DNA from: Patagioenas fasciata
Lineage: Eukaryota > Chordata > Aves > Columbiformes > Columbidae
DNA: 64,000 nt
NCBI RefSeq assembly: GCF_037038585.1
Contig: NC_092541.1
Span: 4,151,445 to 4,215,444, forward strand
Direction of reading: 5' to 3'
In this document: positions 1-56,779 of the stretch, one piece after another
Layout of the letters: the number at the start of each line of letters is the position of its first letter
Numbering within the stretch: the stretch's first letter is position 1
The notes under the pieces: model-generated
Seen by the model: only the letters and a program-made list of their open reading frames with translations
Told to the model about the DNA's origin: nothing
Databases searched by the model: none
Made by a program: the position numbers and the translations under genes

Positions 1-71
1 CTATGGGGTGTCCTGTGCTGGGTGTCCCCGCTGTGCCCACCCAAAGCGAGGACCGGGGTGGCAGGACTCAC

Positions 72-117
72 CCATGAAGTAGTAACCACCGGGGGCACCC
101 AGCACCAGCTGGCCATG
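72..117 (-). CDS. ITGA2B: ITGA2B coding exon 6 (last exon in the window)
   Basis: 46 nt between acceptor ttcccgcag and donor gtgagt. It encodes HGQLVLGAPGGYYFM plus one base of a Gly codon, the conserved LVLGAPGGYYF block of the next FG-GAP repeat. The following exon lies outside the window. Confidence 0.92.
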
Positions 118-1534
118 CTGCGGGAACAGCGGTGTCAGCACCGCCCCGGGGCACCCCTCCATGGCACCCCCACCTCAGAATCCATCCCCCACCCTGGTAT
201 CCCCCACCCCGACACACTCATCCAGCATCCCCCTCCATAGCACCCCAATCCTGGGGCACCCCCACCCTGCGATCCCCCACTCCAGCATCTCCCACCCTTG
301 CATCTCCCACCCTGAGACCCTCATCCAACCTCCCCCTCCATGGCACCCCACCCCGGGGCACCCCCTGTATGTCACTCCCACCTTGGGGCATCCCCCACCC
401 CAGCATCTCCCACCTCAACACCTCCATCCAGCATCCTCCACCCTGGCATCTCCCACCCGTTTCTCCCACCTTAGCATCCCCACCCCAGCACCTCCATCCA
501 ATATCCCCCTCCCTGACACCCCCACCTCAGCATCCCCACTCGGGTACCACCCCGGCCGCCCCCTCTGCATCCCCACGGGCATCCCCGGGGGCACCCGCCC
601 CAGCACCCATCTCACCGGGGTGACGGCCGCGCTGAACCCGATCTCACAGTAGCGCTTGTCGTAGGCTGCGGGCGCAGGGCAGGGTCAGCCCGGCCAGGGT
701 GGGGGGCACCCACCACCCCCCGCCCCAAAACTCACAGTAGTTGCTCTCGCGGTAGGTGCTGGCCATGATCTGGTCGCGACAGGGCGAGTACCAGGCGACA
801 CGCTGCAGCCCGGGGGCACCCACGAAACAGGCGCCCGTGGGGGTGCGGAAAGCCTCGTCCTGGCCCTCCATGGCGTTCCAGTGCTGCAGGGGGGCGCAGG
901 CCTGGCCGCGGGGACAGGGACAGGGTGGGTGCCCACCCCGCTGCCACCCAAGGGTGCCCACCCGCCCGCCCACTGGGTGCACCCACCACCAGTTTGCCGT
1001 CCCAGCTGGTGACGGTCGCCCCCAGCCACTGGTGCGACTTGTAGGTGTGGAGCTCCAAGGAGTGTTGGGTCTCGGTCTCATCTCCTGGGGGGGTGCGAGA
1101 GGGGGAGCGTGTGGGGCCGGTGACCCCCCCACACCCACCCAGCACCCCACGGCACCCACGTACCCGCAGTGTCCAGGGGGAGGGGGTGACAAGGGGGGTT
1201 TTCGCGGGGCCAGGAGCAGAGGAAGACGGCGCCGGGTTGAGTCACCCCGGGCTGGGAGGTGTTGGCGCGGGGAGCCCCCACCACCACGCTGGGCCTGGGG
1301 GGCAGAGCAGGTGTTGGGGGGCGTATGGGTGTCAGGGTGGGGGTACAGGTGCCACGTCTGGTCCCAGCACCCCCCTGTCCCTTACCTGCCCTCCATCATA
1401 TGGAAATCCAGGGCGAAGCCAAAATAGCTGCCGGGGGGTCCCTCGTATACTGTGGGGGGGTCCTGGAGGAGCCCCAGGGTGGGGGCCAAGCGCAGCCCCC
1501 CAAGGAGCAGCAGGGACAGGGCAGCAGCCCCCAT
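72..1534 (-). CDS. ITGA2B: Integrin alpha-IIb (CD41), 5' part of the gene, six coding exons, cut by the window start
   Basis: Alpha subunit of the platelet/thrombocyte fibrinogen receptor, which pairs with integrin beta-3 at the plasma membrane. Coding exons on the minus strand are 1386-1534, 1164-1294, 987-1084, 736-901, 616-665 and 72-117. All have GT-AG borders and compatible phases, giving 213 codons. The ATG at 1534 opens a signal peptide rich in Leu and Ala, followed by the first beta-propeller FG-GAP blades (GSYFGFALDFH, then VVVGAPRANTS). The stretch ACAPLQHWN, followed by YSPCR and DKRYCE, matches human alpha-IIb (ACAPWQHWN, YSPCR, DKRYCE) better than alpha-5 or alpha-V. The synteny with GPATCH8 agrees. 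The remaining exons (propeller end, thigh, calf, membrane segment and tail) lie beyond base 1. Oddity: an NTSQPG sequon like that of alpha-5, which human alpha-IIb lacks at this place. Confidence 0.93.
150..600. repeat. C-rich minisatellite in ITGA2B intron 5
   Basis: Degenerate tandem copies of a roughly 20-45 bp unit built from CACCCCAGCATCTCCCACC-type words. They nearly fill the intron between exons 5 and 6. The open frames here are by-products of the repeat, with a composition almost entirely Pro/His/Ser/Thr. In the transcript sense (minus strand) the array is G-rich. Confidence 0.85.
616..665 (-). CDS. ITGA2B: ITGA2B coding exon 5
   Basis: 50 nt between acceptor gcgcccgcag and donor gtgaga. 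After completing a split Ser codon it encodes YDKRYCEIGFSAAVTP, matching human WDKRYCEAGFSSVVT. It ends in phase 0. Confidence 0.92.
736..901 (-). CDS. ITGA2B: ITGA2B coding exon 4 (alpha-IIb-specific cap region)
   Basis: 166 nt between acceptor gcggccag and donor gtgagt. It encodes ACAPLQHWNAMEGQDEAFRT, then TGACFV and WYSPCRD. In the human protein this segment includes the beta-propeller cap loop that helps shape the fibrinogen site. The ACAP-QHWN match identifies the paralogue. Confidence 0.94.
987..1084 (-). CDS. ITGA2B: ITGA2B coding exon 3
   Basis: 98 nt between acceptor cccccag and donor gtgggt. It encodes DETETQHSLELHTYKSHQWL followed by GATVTSWDGKLV. It aligns with the human alpha-IIb segment around LGASVVSW. 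It completes a split Gly codon from exon 2 and ends in phase 0. Confidence 0.92.
1164..1294 (-). CDS. ITGA2B: ITGA2B coding exon 2 (first FG-GAP repeat)
   Basis: 131 nt between acceptor ccccccag and donor gtacgt. It encodes VVVGAPRANTSQPGV and AVFLCSWP, the conserved VGAP and (V/L)C-W elements of propeller blade 1. Its two cysteines (FLCSW and PPCHP) correspond to the first disulfide of the propeller. It contains an N-glycosylation sequon, NTS. Confidence 0.92.
1386..1534 (-). CDS. ITGA2B: ITGA2B coding exon 1 (signal peptide and first propeller strand)
   Basis: 149 nt. It begins with ATG at 1534 and ends GGC-AG before the donor gtaag (1385-1381). It encodes a hydrophobic signal peptide (MGAAALSLLLLGG...) and then the mature start ending in ALDFHMMEG. 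It ends in phase 2; the split Arg codon is completed by exon 2. The first in-frame ATG fits the family's signal peptide length. Confidence 0.92.
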
Positions 1535-1700
1535 GGTCACTCTGAAATGCGGCCACCAGCCCTGGCACAGCCCGCCCCGGCGTGTCCCCTCCTTATCTCA
1601 GGGGATGCAGCTGGGGACGGGATGGGGACACAGGAAGGGCCCCCCCGCAGGCACAACCGCTCCTGCCAGGGAGCCAAAGGGGCGCAGGGGTGCAGAGGGG
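1535..1700 (-). promoter_or_regulatory. ITGA2B: Putative ITGA2B proximal promoter with GATA and ETS-type sites
   Basis: Immediately upstream of the ITGA2B ATG. The minus strand carries AGATAAG (1592-1598), about 60 nt upstream of the ATG. CAGGAAGG, an ETS-type core, lies at 1631-1638 on the plus strand. Mammalian alpha-IIb promoters are TATA-less and depend on proximal GATA1 and ETS sites in megakaryocytes, so this arrangement fits. No TATA box is seen. The transcription start is inferred, not visible. Confidence 0.55.
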
Positions 1701-2489
1701 GACATGCAGCTTTCGGCCAAGGGACAGAGGTGACCAGCCCGGCTGGCACAGCTGGGGCAGGAGGGGGCAGGAGGTGACAGTGCCAGGGGGGGACACAGTG
1801 AGGGGCTGGGGGGGGACACAATATGGTGGGAGGTGACACAACAGCCTGAGCCCCCCACCGAACCCAGCCCCATATCTGGGGGTGCAGGCGGCTGCGGCTC
1901 GGCCAGCGGAAGCATGGCGGGGGGGTGCGGGGAGGGCCTGGCCATTGTCCCAAAGGTCCCCTGGGCAGGCAGGGTGGGGGATGCCTGGGTCCCAGCAGTG
2001 TGGCCACCAAACTGTCCCCCCTTCCCAGGGCAGGGACACCCCAAAACCCACCCTAGGGAGGGAGGGGGGGCAGCGAACAGCAGCATCTGCAGGGACACGG
2101 TTGTGGAGGGGGACGGTGCCAGGGGACGGTGCCAGGGGACAATGCCAGCGGGAGGTGACAGTGGGGGGACAGTGCACAAAGGGGCTCCATGTCCTCAGGA
2201 GAACAAGGGCCCCCACCCCCATGTCACATCGTGTCTCTGGTATCTGTCACAAAACCCAAGTGTCCCCTTGAGCTTAATCCACTTGGGGTTAATTGAAATG
2301 TGCTTAATTAAGGCCACTCAAGCTGCCAGGGGCTCCTCTCACCCCCCTGGAGTTGGGGACAATGGGGCCCAGACAAACAGCTGCAGGTGGGACCTGGGGG
2401 TCACTGCAGTGTCCAAGTGGCACTTTGGTCCCTGGGGTGGCACACACGGGCCACTGGGAGCAGCTGGGAGGTGGATTTGCCCAAAGCTG
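1701..2489. other. Intergenic DNA between GPATCH8 and ITGA2B
   Basis: GC-rich sequence with purine-rich GGGGACA-type simple repeats at 1790-2170. It becomes more mixed at 2230-2330 (TTAATCCACTTGGGGTTAAT and GCTTAATTAAGG). I see no coding exon or RNA gene. The mixed patch could be a cis-regulatory element, but nothing proves it. Confidence 0.5.
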
Positions 2490-2868
2490 GAGCTGAGCCC
2501 AGGCTGTTGGGCTCTGGGTCGGGTTTAAGCTGAGCCCAGCCTGTAGGGCTGGGGGTCGGGGTCTAGCTGAGCCCAGCTGTGGGGCTCTGGGCCAGGTTTA
2601 AGCAGAGCCCAGCTGTGGGGCTCTGGGCCGGGTTCAAGTTGAGTCCAGGCTGTGGGGCTCTAGGGAGATTTTAAGCTGAGCCCAGGTTGTGGGGCTCTGG
2701 GCCGGGTTCAAGCTGAGCCCAGGCTGTGGGGCTCCGGGCAGGGTTTAACTGAGCCCAAGCTGGGGAGCTCTAGGGAGGTTTTAAGCTGAGCCCAGCTGTG
2801 GGGCTCTGGGCAGGGTCTAGCTGAGCTCAGCTGTGGGGCTCTGGGCAGGGTCTAGCTGAGCCCAGTTT
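2490..2868. repeat. ~41-bp minisatellite between GPATCH8 and ITGA2B
   Basis: About nine imperfect copies of a unit reading roughly GTTTAAGCTGAGCCCAGCTG followed by TGGGGCTCTGGGCAGG. Unit length varies through small indels. It lies 3' of the GPATCH8 poly(A) signal and about 1 kb upstream of the ITGA2B start. No open frame of note. Confidence 0.9.
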
Positions 2869-3252
2869 AGCTCCAACCAGCAGCTGTCAGGCTCTGCCCA
2901 GGCTGGGGCCACCCAAGCCCAGCCCAAACCCACCCCCAACACTTTAAGTCAAGTCTATTTTCTCCCCCATCAAATGACTCCATTTCCTGTTTCTTGCCCC
3001 GTTTCACCTTCAGTAACAACCTGATCAAGACTGACAATGCCAGTAGAGATCACAGCACTAAGGCCCAATAATGTCCTTTAAAACAAGGGTAATTAACAGT
3101 ACATTTTCTCTGCATCCAGCTCAGTATCTTCCAAGCAATTTAAAGCATCTAATCCTGTTATTTTAGGAAAAAGCCCTGGGCTCCATCGCCATCAGATGCA
3201 GCCGCTCCGAGTCACCTCACGCAACCACATGCTTTTTTCCACAAATCATTGG

Positions 3253-3258
3253 TTTATT
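3253..3258 (-). terminator. GPATCH8: Likely main GPATCH8 poly(A) signal
   Basis: AATAAA on the minus strand (TTTATT on plus) about 2.2 kb downstream of the GPATCH8 stop. A GU-rich stretch (TGTGGTTGCGTGAGGTG in transcript sense, about 3210-3230) follows, as expected of a downstream element. The cleavage site would be near 3230-3240. Human GPATCH8 also has a long 3' UTR. Confidence 0.6.
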
Positions 3259-3288
3259 AGAAAGGTTCCCCCCCCCTCATTTTACAGC

Positions 3289-3312
3289 ATATATATATAT
3301 TTATATATATAT
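3289..3312. repeat. (AT)n microsatellite
   Basis: An alternating AT tract with one TT interruption, just inside the inferred end of the GPATCH8 3' UTR. Confidence 0.95.
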
Positions 3313-3632
3313 CTTATGTGACAAAGTTAAATACAGTCTGTTTACGCTCGTTAAGTAATGGTAGGTTAATTATCTTTAGCGCTATTCTGGAAGTCGGGGA
3401 AAAAATAACAACCCAAAGGCCTGACCGCGGTGTGAAGGTGCCAGAACATGCGTATCGGAGCGAGAAGCTCATGAAGCGCTGAGACGTTAATACTGTTAAT
3501 TATTTACAGAGAGATTGAGTCCCTTTCTTTTAGACCATTGTGTTTCAGTCCAACCTGCTCGAACGTGAAGTTTGAAGAGCGAGGAAGCTCAAGCGTTTGA
3601 TGCTTTGAATCTCCACGGGGTTTGGTGCTGGA

Positions 3633-4081
3633 CACAAAGCACCTCGAGGGATGGGACCCAAAGCACCTCGAGGGATGGGACCCAAAGCACCTCAAGGGAT
3701 GGGACCCAAAGCACCTCGAGGGATTAGATCCAAACCATCAAGGGTTTAGACCCAAAGCACCTCGAGGGATTAAGACCCAAAGTGCATTGAGAGATTGGAC
3801 CCAAACACCTCAAGGGACTGGACCAAACCACCTCGAGGGATTAAAGAACCAAGCCACCTCCAGGAGTTAGACCCAAACCACCTTGAGGGACTAAGACCCA
3901 AAGCACCTCAAGGGCTCAGATCCAAACCACCTTGAGGGATCAGACCCAAAGCACCTCAAGGGCTCAGATCCAAACCACCTTGAGGGATCAGACCCAAAGC
4001 ACCTCGAGGGATTAAAGACCCAAATCACCTTGAGGGACTGGACTCAAACCACCTTGAGGGATCAGATCCAAAGCACCTCGT
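3633..4081. repeat. 24-bp minisatellite with palindromic CCTCGAGG core, in the GPATCH8 3' UTR
   Basis: About 19 copies of a unit reading CCCAAAGCACCTCGAGGGAT plus a variable tail. The core occurs as CCTCGAGG (self-complementary), CCTCAAGG or CCTTGAGG, and the last two are reverse complements of each other. From 3896 on, units alternate as a 48-bp dimer (CAAGG unit, then TTGAGG unit), indicating recent expansion as pairs. The ORF across part of it is a repeat artefact. Confidence 0.93.
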
Positions 4082-4434
4082 CCTTCATGCACGCAGTAAA
4101 GGGTTACGGGGACAAGGCTTTTTCCTTCACCAGGAGACTGTATGAATCAAACCCAGGGGAAAACAAACCAAACGAAAAACCAGAACAAAACCCGGGATAT
4201 TTGACACCGTGGGAAACAGCCCGAGCTCCCGCGGTGCCGCTTCCCTTCATCACCGGAACCCTCGCCTCACCTGCTTGTTTTTCTTCTGCAAAATGTTAAA
4301 TGGAGATAGTATTTTTGTTTCTTTTTACATTTTATAGTACATAAAAACTTCAAAAATACATGAGCTTGGTAAAATATACATGCTTAGTCACTTTGCGTCT
4401 AGCGGAAACTATAAAGTCGAACCTTTACAAGTGT

Positions 4435-4440
4435 TTTATT
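4435..4440 (-). terminator. GPATCH8: Possible alternative GPATCH8 poly(A) signal
   Basis: AATAAA on the minus strand about 1.0 kb downstream of the stop. Use of this site would leave the minisatellite out of the mRNA. There is no direct evidence of use. Confidence 0.35.
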
Positions 4441-5464
4441 TCACCTACGGCAAACGTATTTACACAGAAGCCACCAGAACAAGTACCACTAAAAGAACCG
4501 GCTGTAAAAAATATTATTGCGGTATACTACAAATGTAACCTTTTTGTTTTTTCTTTATATGAGCTACAAAAAGCAGCATCTTTGTTTACAGAGTTCAGTG
4601 CAATTCTTTACATTAAAAAAAAAAACAACCTATAAATTAAGGAAACCATCAGTATTACAGAGGAAAGAATAATACACTTTACATACCCCGGCCGCTCTCC
4701 CAGTTCTCTGTATTGCTTCGATTCCTGAAGGGATTCTTCTTCTCTCTCTCACCCCATTGCCTCTCAATACCACAAAAGATGGAAGTTAGTGATTTATATG
4801 GTTTTTTGCCCCATTCTCAAGTGGTCAAAGGCCAGGGTGAAACCATCAACCACTAACCCAGCACCCCCGTCCTGTCCCCGCTTTCCCGACGGTGCAGCCT
4901 CGGTGGGAAGGGTTGGAGCACTGGGCACACACTTTAAGATTTTACTCCCACTTTCACTGCTCAGCAAGGAAACAAAAATGCAGCAAGAGGGTGCCAAGAA
5001 ATCTCCTGTAATGCCTGCAAACCGGTGCTGGCCCTTCCATCACCAGCATCCCCAGCTGCCCGTGAGTGCTTTATGGTCGATTACAAGGCGGATTCAATCA
5101 TGCTGACTATTTTAATTAGATGACCTCATTAAAAGGATTTTGTGAGACCTGAAATCTCATTTCTCATCTGCAAGGCGGCAGAAGGGAGATGACCAAGCGT
5201 AAGGATCCAGGGAGAAGAGAAAAAGGCCTTTCCAAGCGTCTCGCTGGGCCGCAGGTGAAATGGTTCTGGTGGTGAGTGCGCGGGGCCTTGGGGACAAGGG
5301 ACAGTCCCCAGGAGCGGATAGAACACAACAATCCGACCCACCTGGCCTTCCGCTTCTTTGGCTGCAAAATAGCGCAAGGAAATTCTTCAGCCCTCACTCG
5401 CCAGCCGGATCAACCTCCCAAAATGCAAAATATACTCTCCTTCCTCCAAGGTTGATGTTGTTCT

Positions 5465-52865
<47,401 letters not shown>

Positions 52866-53480
52866 TTTGCGCCCCCGCCGCCTCGCTCGGCCCGGCCCGG
52901 CCCGGCCCAGCTCGGCCCCGTTCAGCCCGCGCTCCGGCCGCCTCCCCTCAGCACCGCCCCCGCCGCGCCGGGGGGAGCTCCGCGCATGCGCGGCGGGGCA
53001 GGTCACGTGCGCGGCGCGGAGGCGCTCTCAACAGCGGGGACAGTAGAGGGAGGCAGGTACCGGCAGCCACACCGCTAAAGCTCCGCCGCACCGGACCTTC
53101 CCTCCCGCCCCCCGCGGAGCTCCGCGGTGGTTTGGAACGGAGCACGCACAACGCATGCGCCACGCCCCGCCTGCGTGCGCACCCCGGGAGCGGGCGCCCC
53201 ACCCCGGTGTCCCGTTCTGCGCATGCGCAGAGTCGTTCAGGCGGCGAGGATTCGACCCCGGGTGACAGGGGGTCCCGCTTCAGCCTTCCCGCCCCTCCCA
53301 GCCCAAACCAATTGGGTTGCCCTCACCTCTTGAGTGAAGGAGATGCGAGCCAATAGGAGCACGAGCTCGCCTGCGCCCTCTGGCGTGCGTCGCGGGTCGC
53401 GCTGGCAGCTGAGAGGGGGCGTGCCCAGAGTCTCCTCAGCGGGGCCGGACAGGAGCGGGCAGAGGGGCAGCCCAGCACCC

Positions 53481-54109
53481 CGGGCGATGGGGACGGGCCT
53501 TGGAGCCAGCTCTGGTGCTGGTAGATCGCACCTGGGGCTAGCTCTGACGTTGATGATGGAGCCTGGGGCTAGCCCTGGCGTTGATGGTGGCGCCTGGGGC
53601 CAGCTCTGAGACAGGTGGTGGTGCCCGGGGACAGGCCTAAGGAGCCCAGAGTAAAGCCTGAGCTGGGCCACGGTGCTCAGAGCCAACCCTGAGGTGAAGC
53701 ACGGTGCTCGGGGGCAGGCAGAACCATGCTGGTAGCCAGGCTGCAAGGGCCTTTCTTCAGCTCTGTGTGCCAGGTCCGTGTACGTGCTGGCAGAGAAACA
53801 GCCCCTCAGGCCTGTACACGCCATGCGGTGCCTGGGGTCTCCATCTCGCCTGTGGCAGCTGAGGCCCTACGTTTCCATCCACCCCCACAGCTGCTACCAG
53901 CTGTCTCTGAGCAGGACAGCGTGTTGCTGTCTTTCTGCTGTCCCTAACAGCAGGACAGCCAGATTCCATCTGTTGCTCCATTCATTCCTTCTCTTTCTCT
54001 CCCCAGAAGCCTGGCTGCCCAGAATCCGCTTGCGTGCTGCCCTCTGCCGCCTTGTCGAGGCAGGGGGAGGAGAGAGGAGTTCAGAAACGGGCCTGTCTGG
54101 AGCGTGTTC
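53481..54109. other. Intergenic region upstream of GPATCH8
   Basis: Contains a short ~31-bp tandem array (53500-53612; units around GGGGCTAGCTCTGACGTTGATG). Then mixed sequence without a recognisable gene up to the next CR1. Confidence 0.6.
53500..53612. repeat. Short ~31-bp tandem array
   Basis: Three to four degenerate copies of CCTGGGGCTAGCTCTGACGT-TGATG-type units. Confidence 0.85.
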
Positions 54110-54855
54110 ACCAGACCGTGTCTTTATAGAAGTCTCAGGGCTTGAGGGATTGCTTAGTGAGTTTGCTGATGACACAAAATTGGGAGGAGCTGTTGACACT
54201 CTCAAGGGCAGAGAGACTCTGCACAGGGATCTGGACAAATTGGAGAACTGGGCAATCACCAACCACATGAAGTTCAACAAGAGCAAGTGCCGGATTTTGA
54301 ACATGGGACACGCCAATCCTGGCTGTACAGACAGACTGGGGACAAAATGCTGGAGAGCAGCTCTGCGAAGAGGGATCTGGGGGCTCTGGTCCATGGCCAG
54401 TTGAACATGAGCCACCAGTGTCCCTGGAGCCAAGATGGACCCGTGTCCTGGTGCATCCAGCACAGCACTGCCAGCCGGGCAGAGAGGGGATTGTCCCGCT
54501 GTGCTCAGGCCTAACCTGGAGCGTTCACTGTGTGCAGGGCTGGGGACACAGGATAAAAAGAAGATAAAGCTACTGGAGAGTGTCCAGAAGAGGCTACGAA
54601 GTTGGTGAAGATTTGGAGGGGAAGCCGTATGAGGAGTGGCTGAAGTCCCTGGGTTTGTTCAGCCTCCAGAAGAGGAGACTGAGGGCAGAGCTCACGGGGC
54701 TGCAGGTTCAGCAGGGGAGCAGGAGGGGCAGGGCTGAGCTCTTCTCTGTGACAGTGACAGAGCCCAGGGAATGGCAGAAGATGTGCCAGGGAGGGTCAGT
54801 GGGACATGAGGAAAAGGTTCTTCACCCAGAGGTGCTGGATGAGTGTGACAGCTAG
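54110..54855 (+). mobile_element. Old CR1 LINE fragment, RT palm to ORF2 C-terminal part
   Basis: The frame at 53778-54404 contains FADDTKLGGAVDTLKGRETL then HRDLDKLENWAITNHMKFNK, the CR1 RT FADD motif and the following region. Downstream, frameshifted remnants (EKDLGALVHGQLNM-like, VQKRLRSW, SLQKRRLRAELTGLQ) continue to about 54855. More diverged than the CR1 copies inside GPATCH8. No 3' terminus. Confidence 0.9.
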
Positions 54856-55139
54856 CCCTGCAAGTCAGGCGTTGGGGAGGCCAAAGCAATGGCTGTGCTT
54901 TGTGCTACATGGTGTAGCTTGTCACAGATCTGTTACCGCAGCATGCCAGACTGGGCTGCGCTGCCAGAGCTGCGTGGAGCAGCCTCGTGCATCTGCCTCT
55001 AAATTCCCAGGAGGGTCACTGCTCTCATCTCGTTGCCCCATCTCAGCAGCCCTGCAGAAATAACGCTGAGAAATGCCCCTAATCTCAGCACCTCTGCGTT
55101 GCGAGGTGGCTCTGAGAGCTTTTGCTTGGCAGGAACATG

Positions 55140-55606
55140 CTCACGTGCCGCGGTACTCGGCACTGGTGAGGCCGCACCTTGAATCCTGTGGTCAGTTTTG
55201 GGCCCCTCATCATAAGAAGGACATTGATGGACTATAGAGAGAGCAGAGGAGGTGACAAAGCTGGGGAGGGGCTGGAGCACAAGTGTGATGGGAGTGGCTG
55301 AGGAACCTGGGGATTCAGCTGGAGAACAGGAGCTGAGGGGAGACCTTCTGATCTCTGAACTGCCTGAAAGGAGCTTGGAGCCAGGGAGGGTCGGGCTCTG
55401 CTCCCCAGGAACAAGCGCCAGGAGCAGAGGAAACGGCCTCAAGTTGCACCAGGGGAGGTTGAGGTTGGATCTTGAGAACTATTTCTTCCCCAAAGGGCTG
55501 TTTAGACGAGGTTCTTAAGGACAAGGGTTAGTGCTGGAGTTGGATTATGGATGGACTCGATGATGCTGAGGGTTTATTCCAACTGAAATGATTCTATGAT
55601 TCTATG
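55140..55606 (+). mobile_element. CR1 LINE 3' fragment with ATTCTATG terminal repeats
   Basis: Begins in ORF2 ([20 protein letters not shown]-like frame, with defects). It passes a GLKLHQGRLRLDLENYFF-like end of ORF2 and ends TTCCAACTGAAATGATTCTATGATTCTATG. The octamer repeat is the CR1 hallmark. Confidence 0.95.
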
Positions 55607-56779
55607 AAATTTGTTCCTCATTGCCTTAAGAAAGTCCTGCTGACACTCGTGCCTGTTTGTGCTTTACTCTGCTCCATGCCAACACCTCCGCACCGGGATC
55701 ACCCATCCCGTCCTGCATCAGGTCTGTGGTCCCACCTGCCTGGGTGTTGTGTTCTCTCCCTGCTGACGTCCCCATGATCCGTGTGCCCCGGGCACTGCCC
55801 CACAGCTCAGCCCCATGCAGGGTGGGGAAGCTGGGGCACCGAGTGGAGCCACTTTTCCTCTTTCAGGAGTAACCACTGCATTTTAGGGGGGGGGACTGTA
55901 CCCCCACATCTTCCCAAATCACCCAGATGGGTCTGGACAGGCCCCTGCCCCCCAGCCATGCTGCGCGGTGCAGCCCCATGGGCAGCTCAAAGGGACACGC
56001 GTGTCCTGCGGCCCTGCACCTGTGGGTCCTGGGTGGGCACCCTGGGCCCTGCTCAGCGCTGGGGCTGTGCCCACGAGAGGGAGCTCCTGCTCCACCCAGG
56101 CGGGCAGCGGGACCCCCACCCACACTGGGGGACCCCCACCAACCACTGGGTGCCCTTGCTCATTGTTACCGGTGGGTGGGGGGAACCCAGCCCTGCTTGG
56201 GCTTTGGGGTGAGGGGGATATGGCACCCCAGGGGTGCCGAGCCAGAGAGAAGGGGTGCCCCCCCAGGGCTGGGTGCCCTCCTTGGTGCTGCCCAAGGCCC
56301 CTCACCCCCTGCCTCAGTTTCCCTCAGTGCTGCAGGAGCAGGGGCAGGCACTGAGTCCACTTTGGGGGGCAACCCTGGGGGAGCTCGTGCTTCTCAGCCC
56401 AAGGTATTTGAGGGGAGCAGTGTCCCCAGACTGGGGGACACTTGTCCCCACGTGTGTGACGCAGACCCACGGGTGTGAGCGTGAGCAGTCGTGCGAGCGG
56501 GGCAGGCCGGGGGAAGGAGGCCCCTTTCTGCGGGCCAGAGGCCGGGAGGAGGAGGCTGGCGCTGCCGCCAGGGCCCCTGTTCTCATGTAAAACAGCTTTG
56601 TGCGGGGGCTGCGGCCCCCAGCTCCCCCTGCTTGCTGCAGAGGAGGGAGCCAGGAGGAACGCCCCCGCCTTGGCTTCTCCCCATAGCAAGGGGACATGTG
56701 CCCTACCGGGACCTGTGCCTGCTGGGGGACAAACCTGCCCCACATTGTGCCCCTACTACCCCCAAGTCTGGAGAGGCTG
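55607..56779. other. GC-rich intergenic DNA
   Basis: No gene recognised. Long overlapping open frames in all phases reflect a lack of AT rather than coding. No domain-like sequence in any frame. Confidence 0.6.

Larger units (their letters stand above)
3240..5464 (-). other. GPATCH8: Inferred GPATCH8 3' UTR
   Basis: Non-coding sequence between the GPATCH8 stop and the AATAAA at 3253-3258. It contains an (AT)n tract (3289-3312), a 24-bp minisatellite (3633-4081), a second AATAAA (4435-4440) and an AT-rich segment at 4290-4680. There is no splice structure or coding potential. The extent depends on which poly(A) site is used. Confidence 0.6.

Noticed and set aside
1-1534. ITGA5 or ITGAV as the identity of the integrin gene
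   Set aside because: The NTSQPG motif resembles those paralogues, but ACAP-QHWN, YSPCR, DKRYCE and the position next to GPATCH8 fit ITGA2B.
3633-4081. Possible CRISPR-like array (regular short repeats)
   Set aside because: The units are directly adjacent with no unique spacers of constant length, no cas genes, and the context is a vertebrate 3' UTR; it is a minisatellite. The same applies to the other arrays.
4360-4635. 91-codon ORF in the GPATCH8 3' UTR on the plus strand
   Set aside because: Antisense to the UTR, AT-rich, no recognisable domain or promoter; most likely chance.
53240-53275. tRNA-like T-loop string GATTCGACCCCGG
   Set aside because: No matching acceptor, D or anticodon arms or A-box upstream; chance match in a CpG island.
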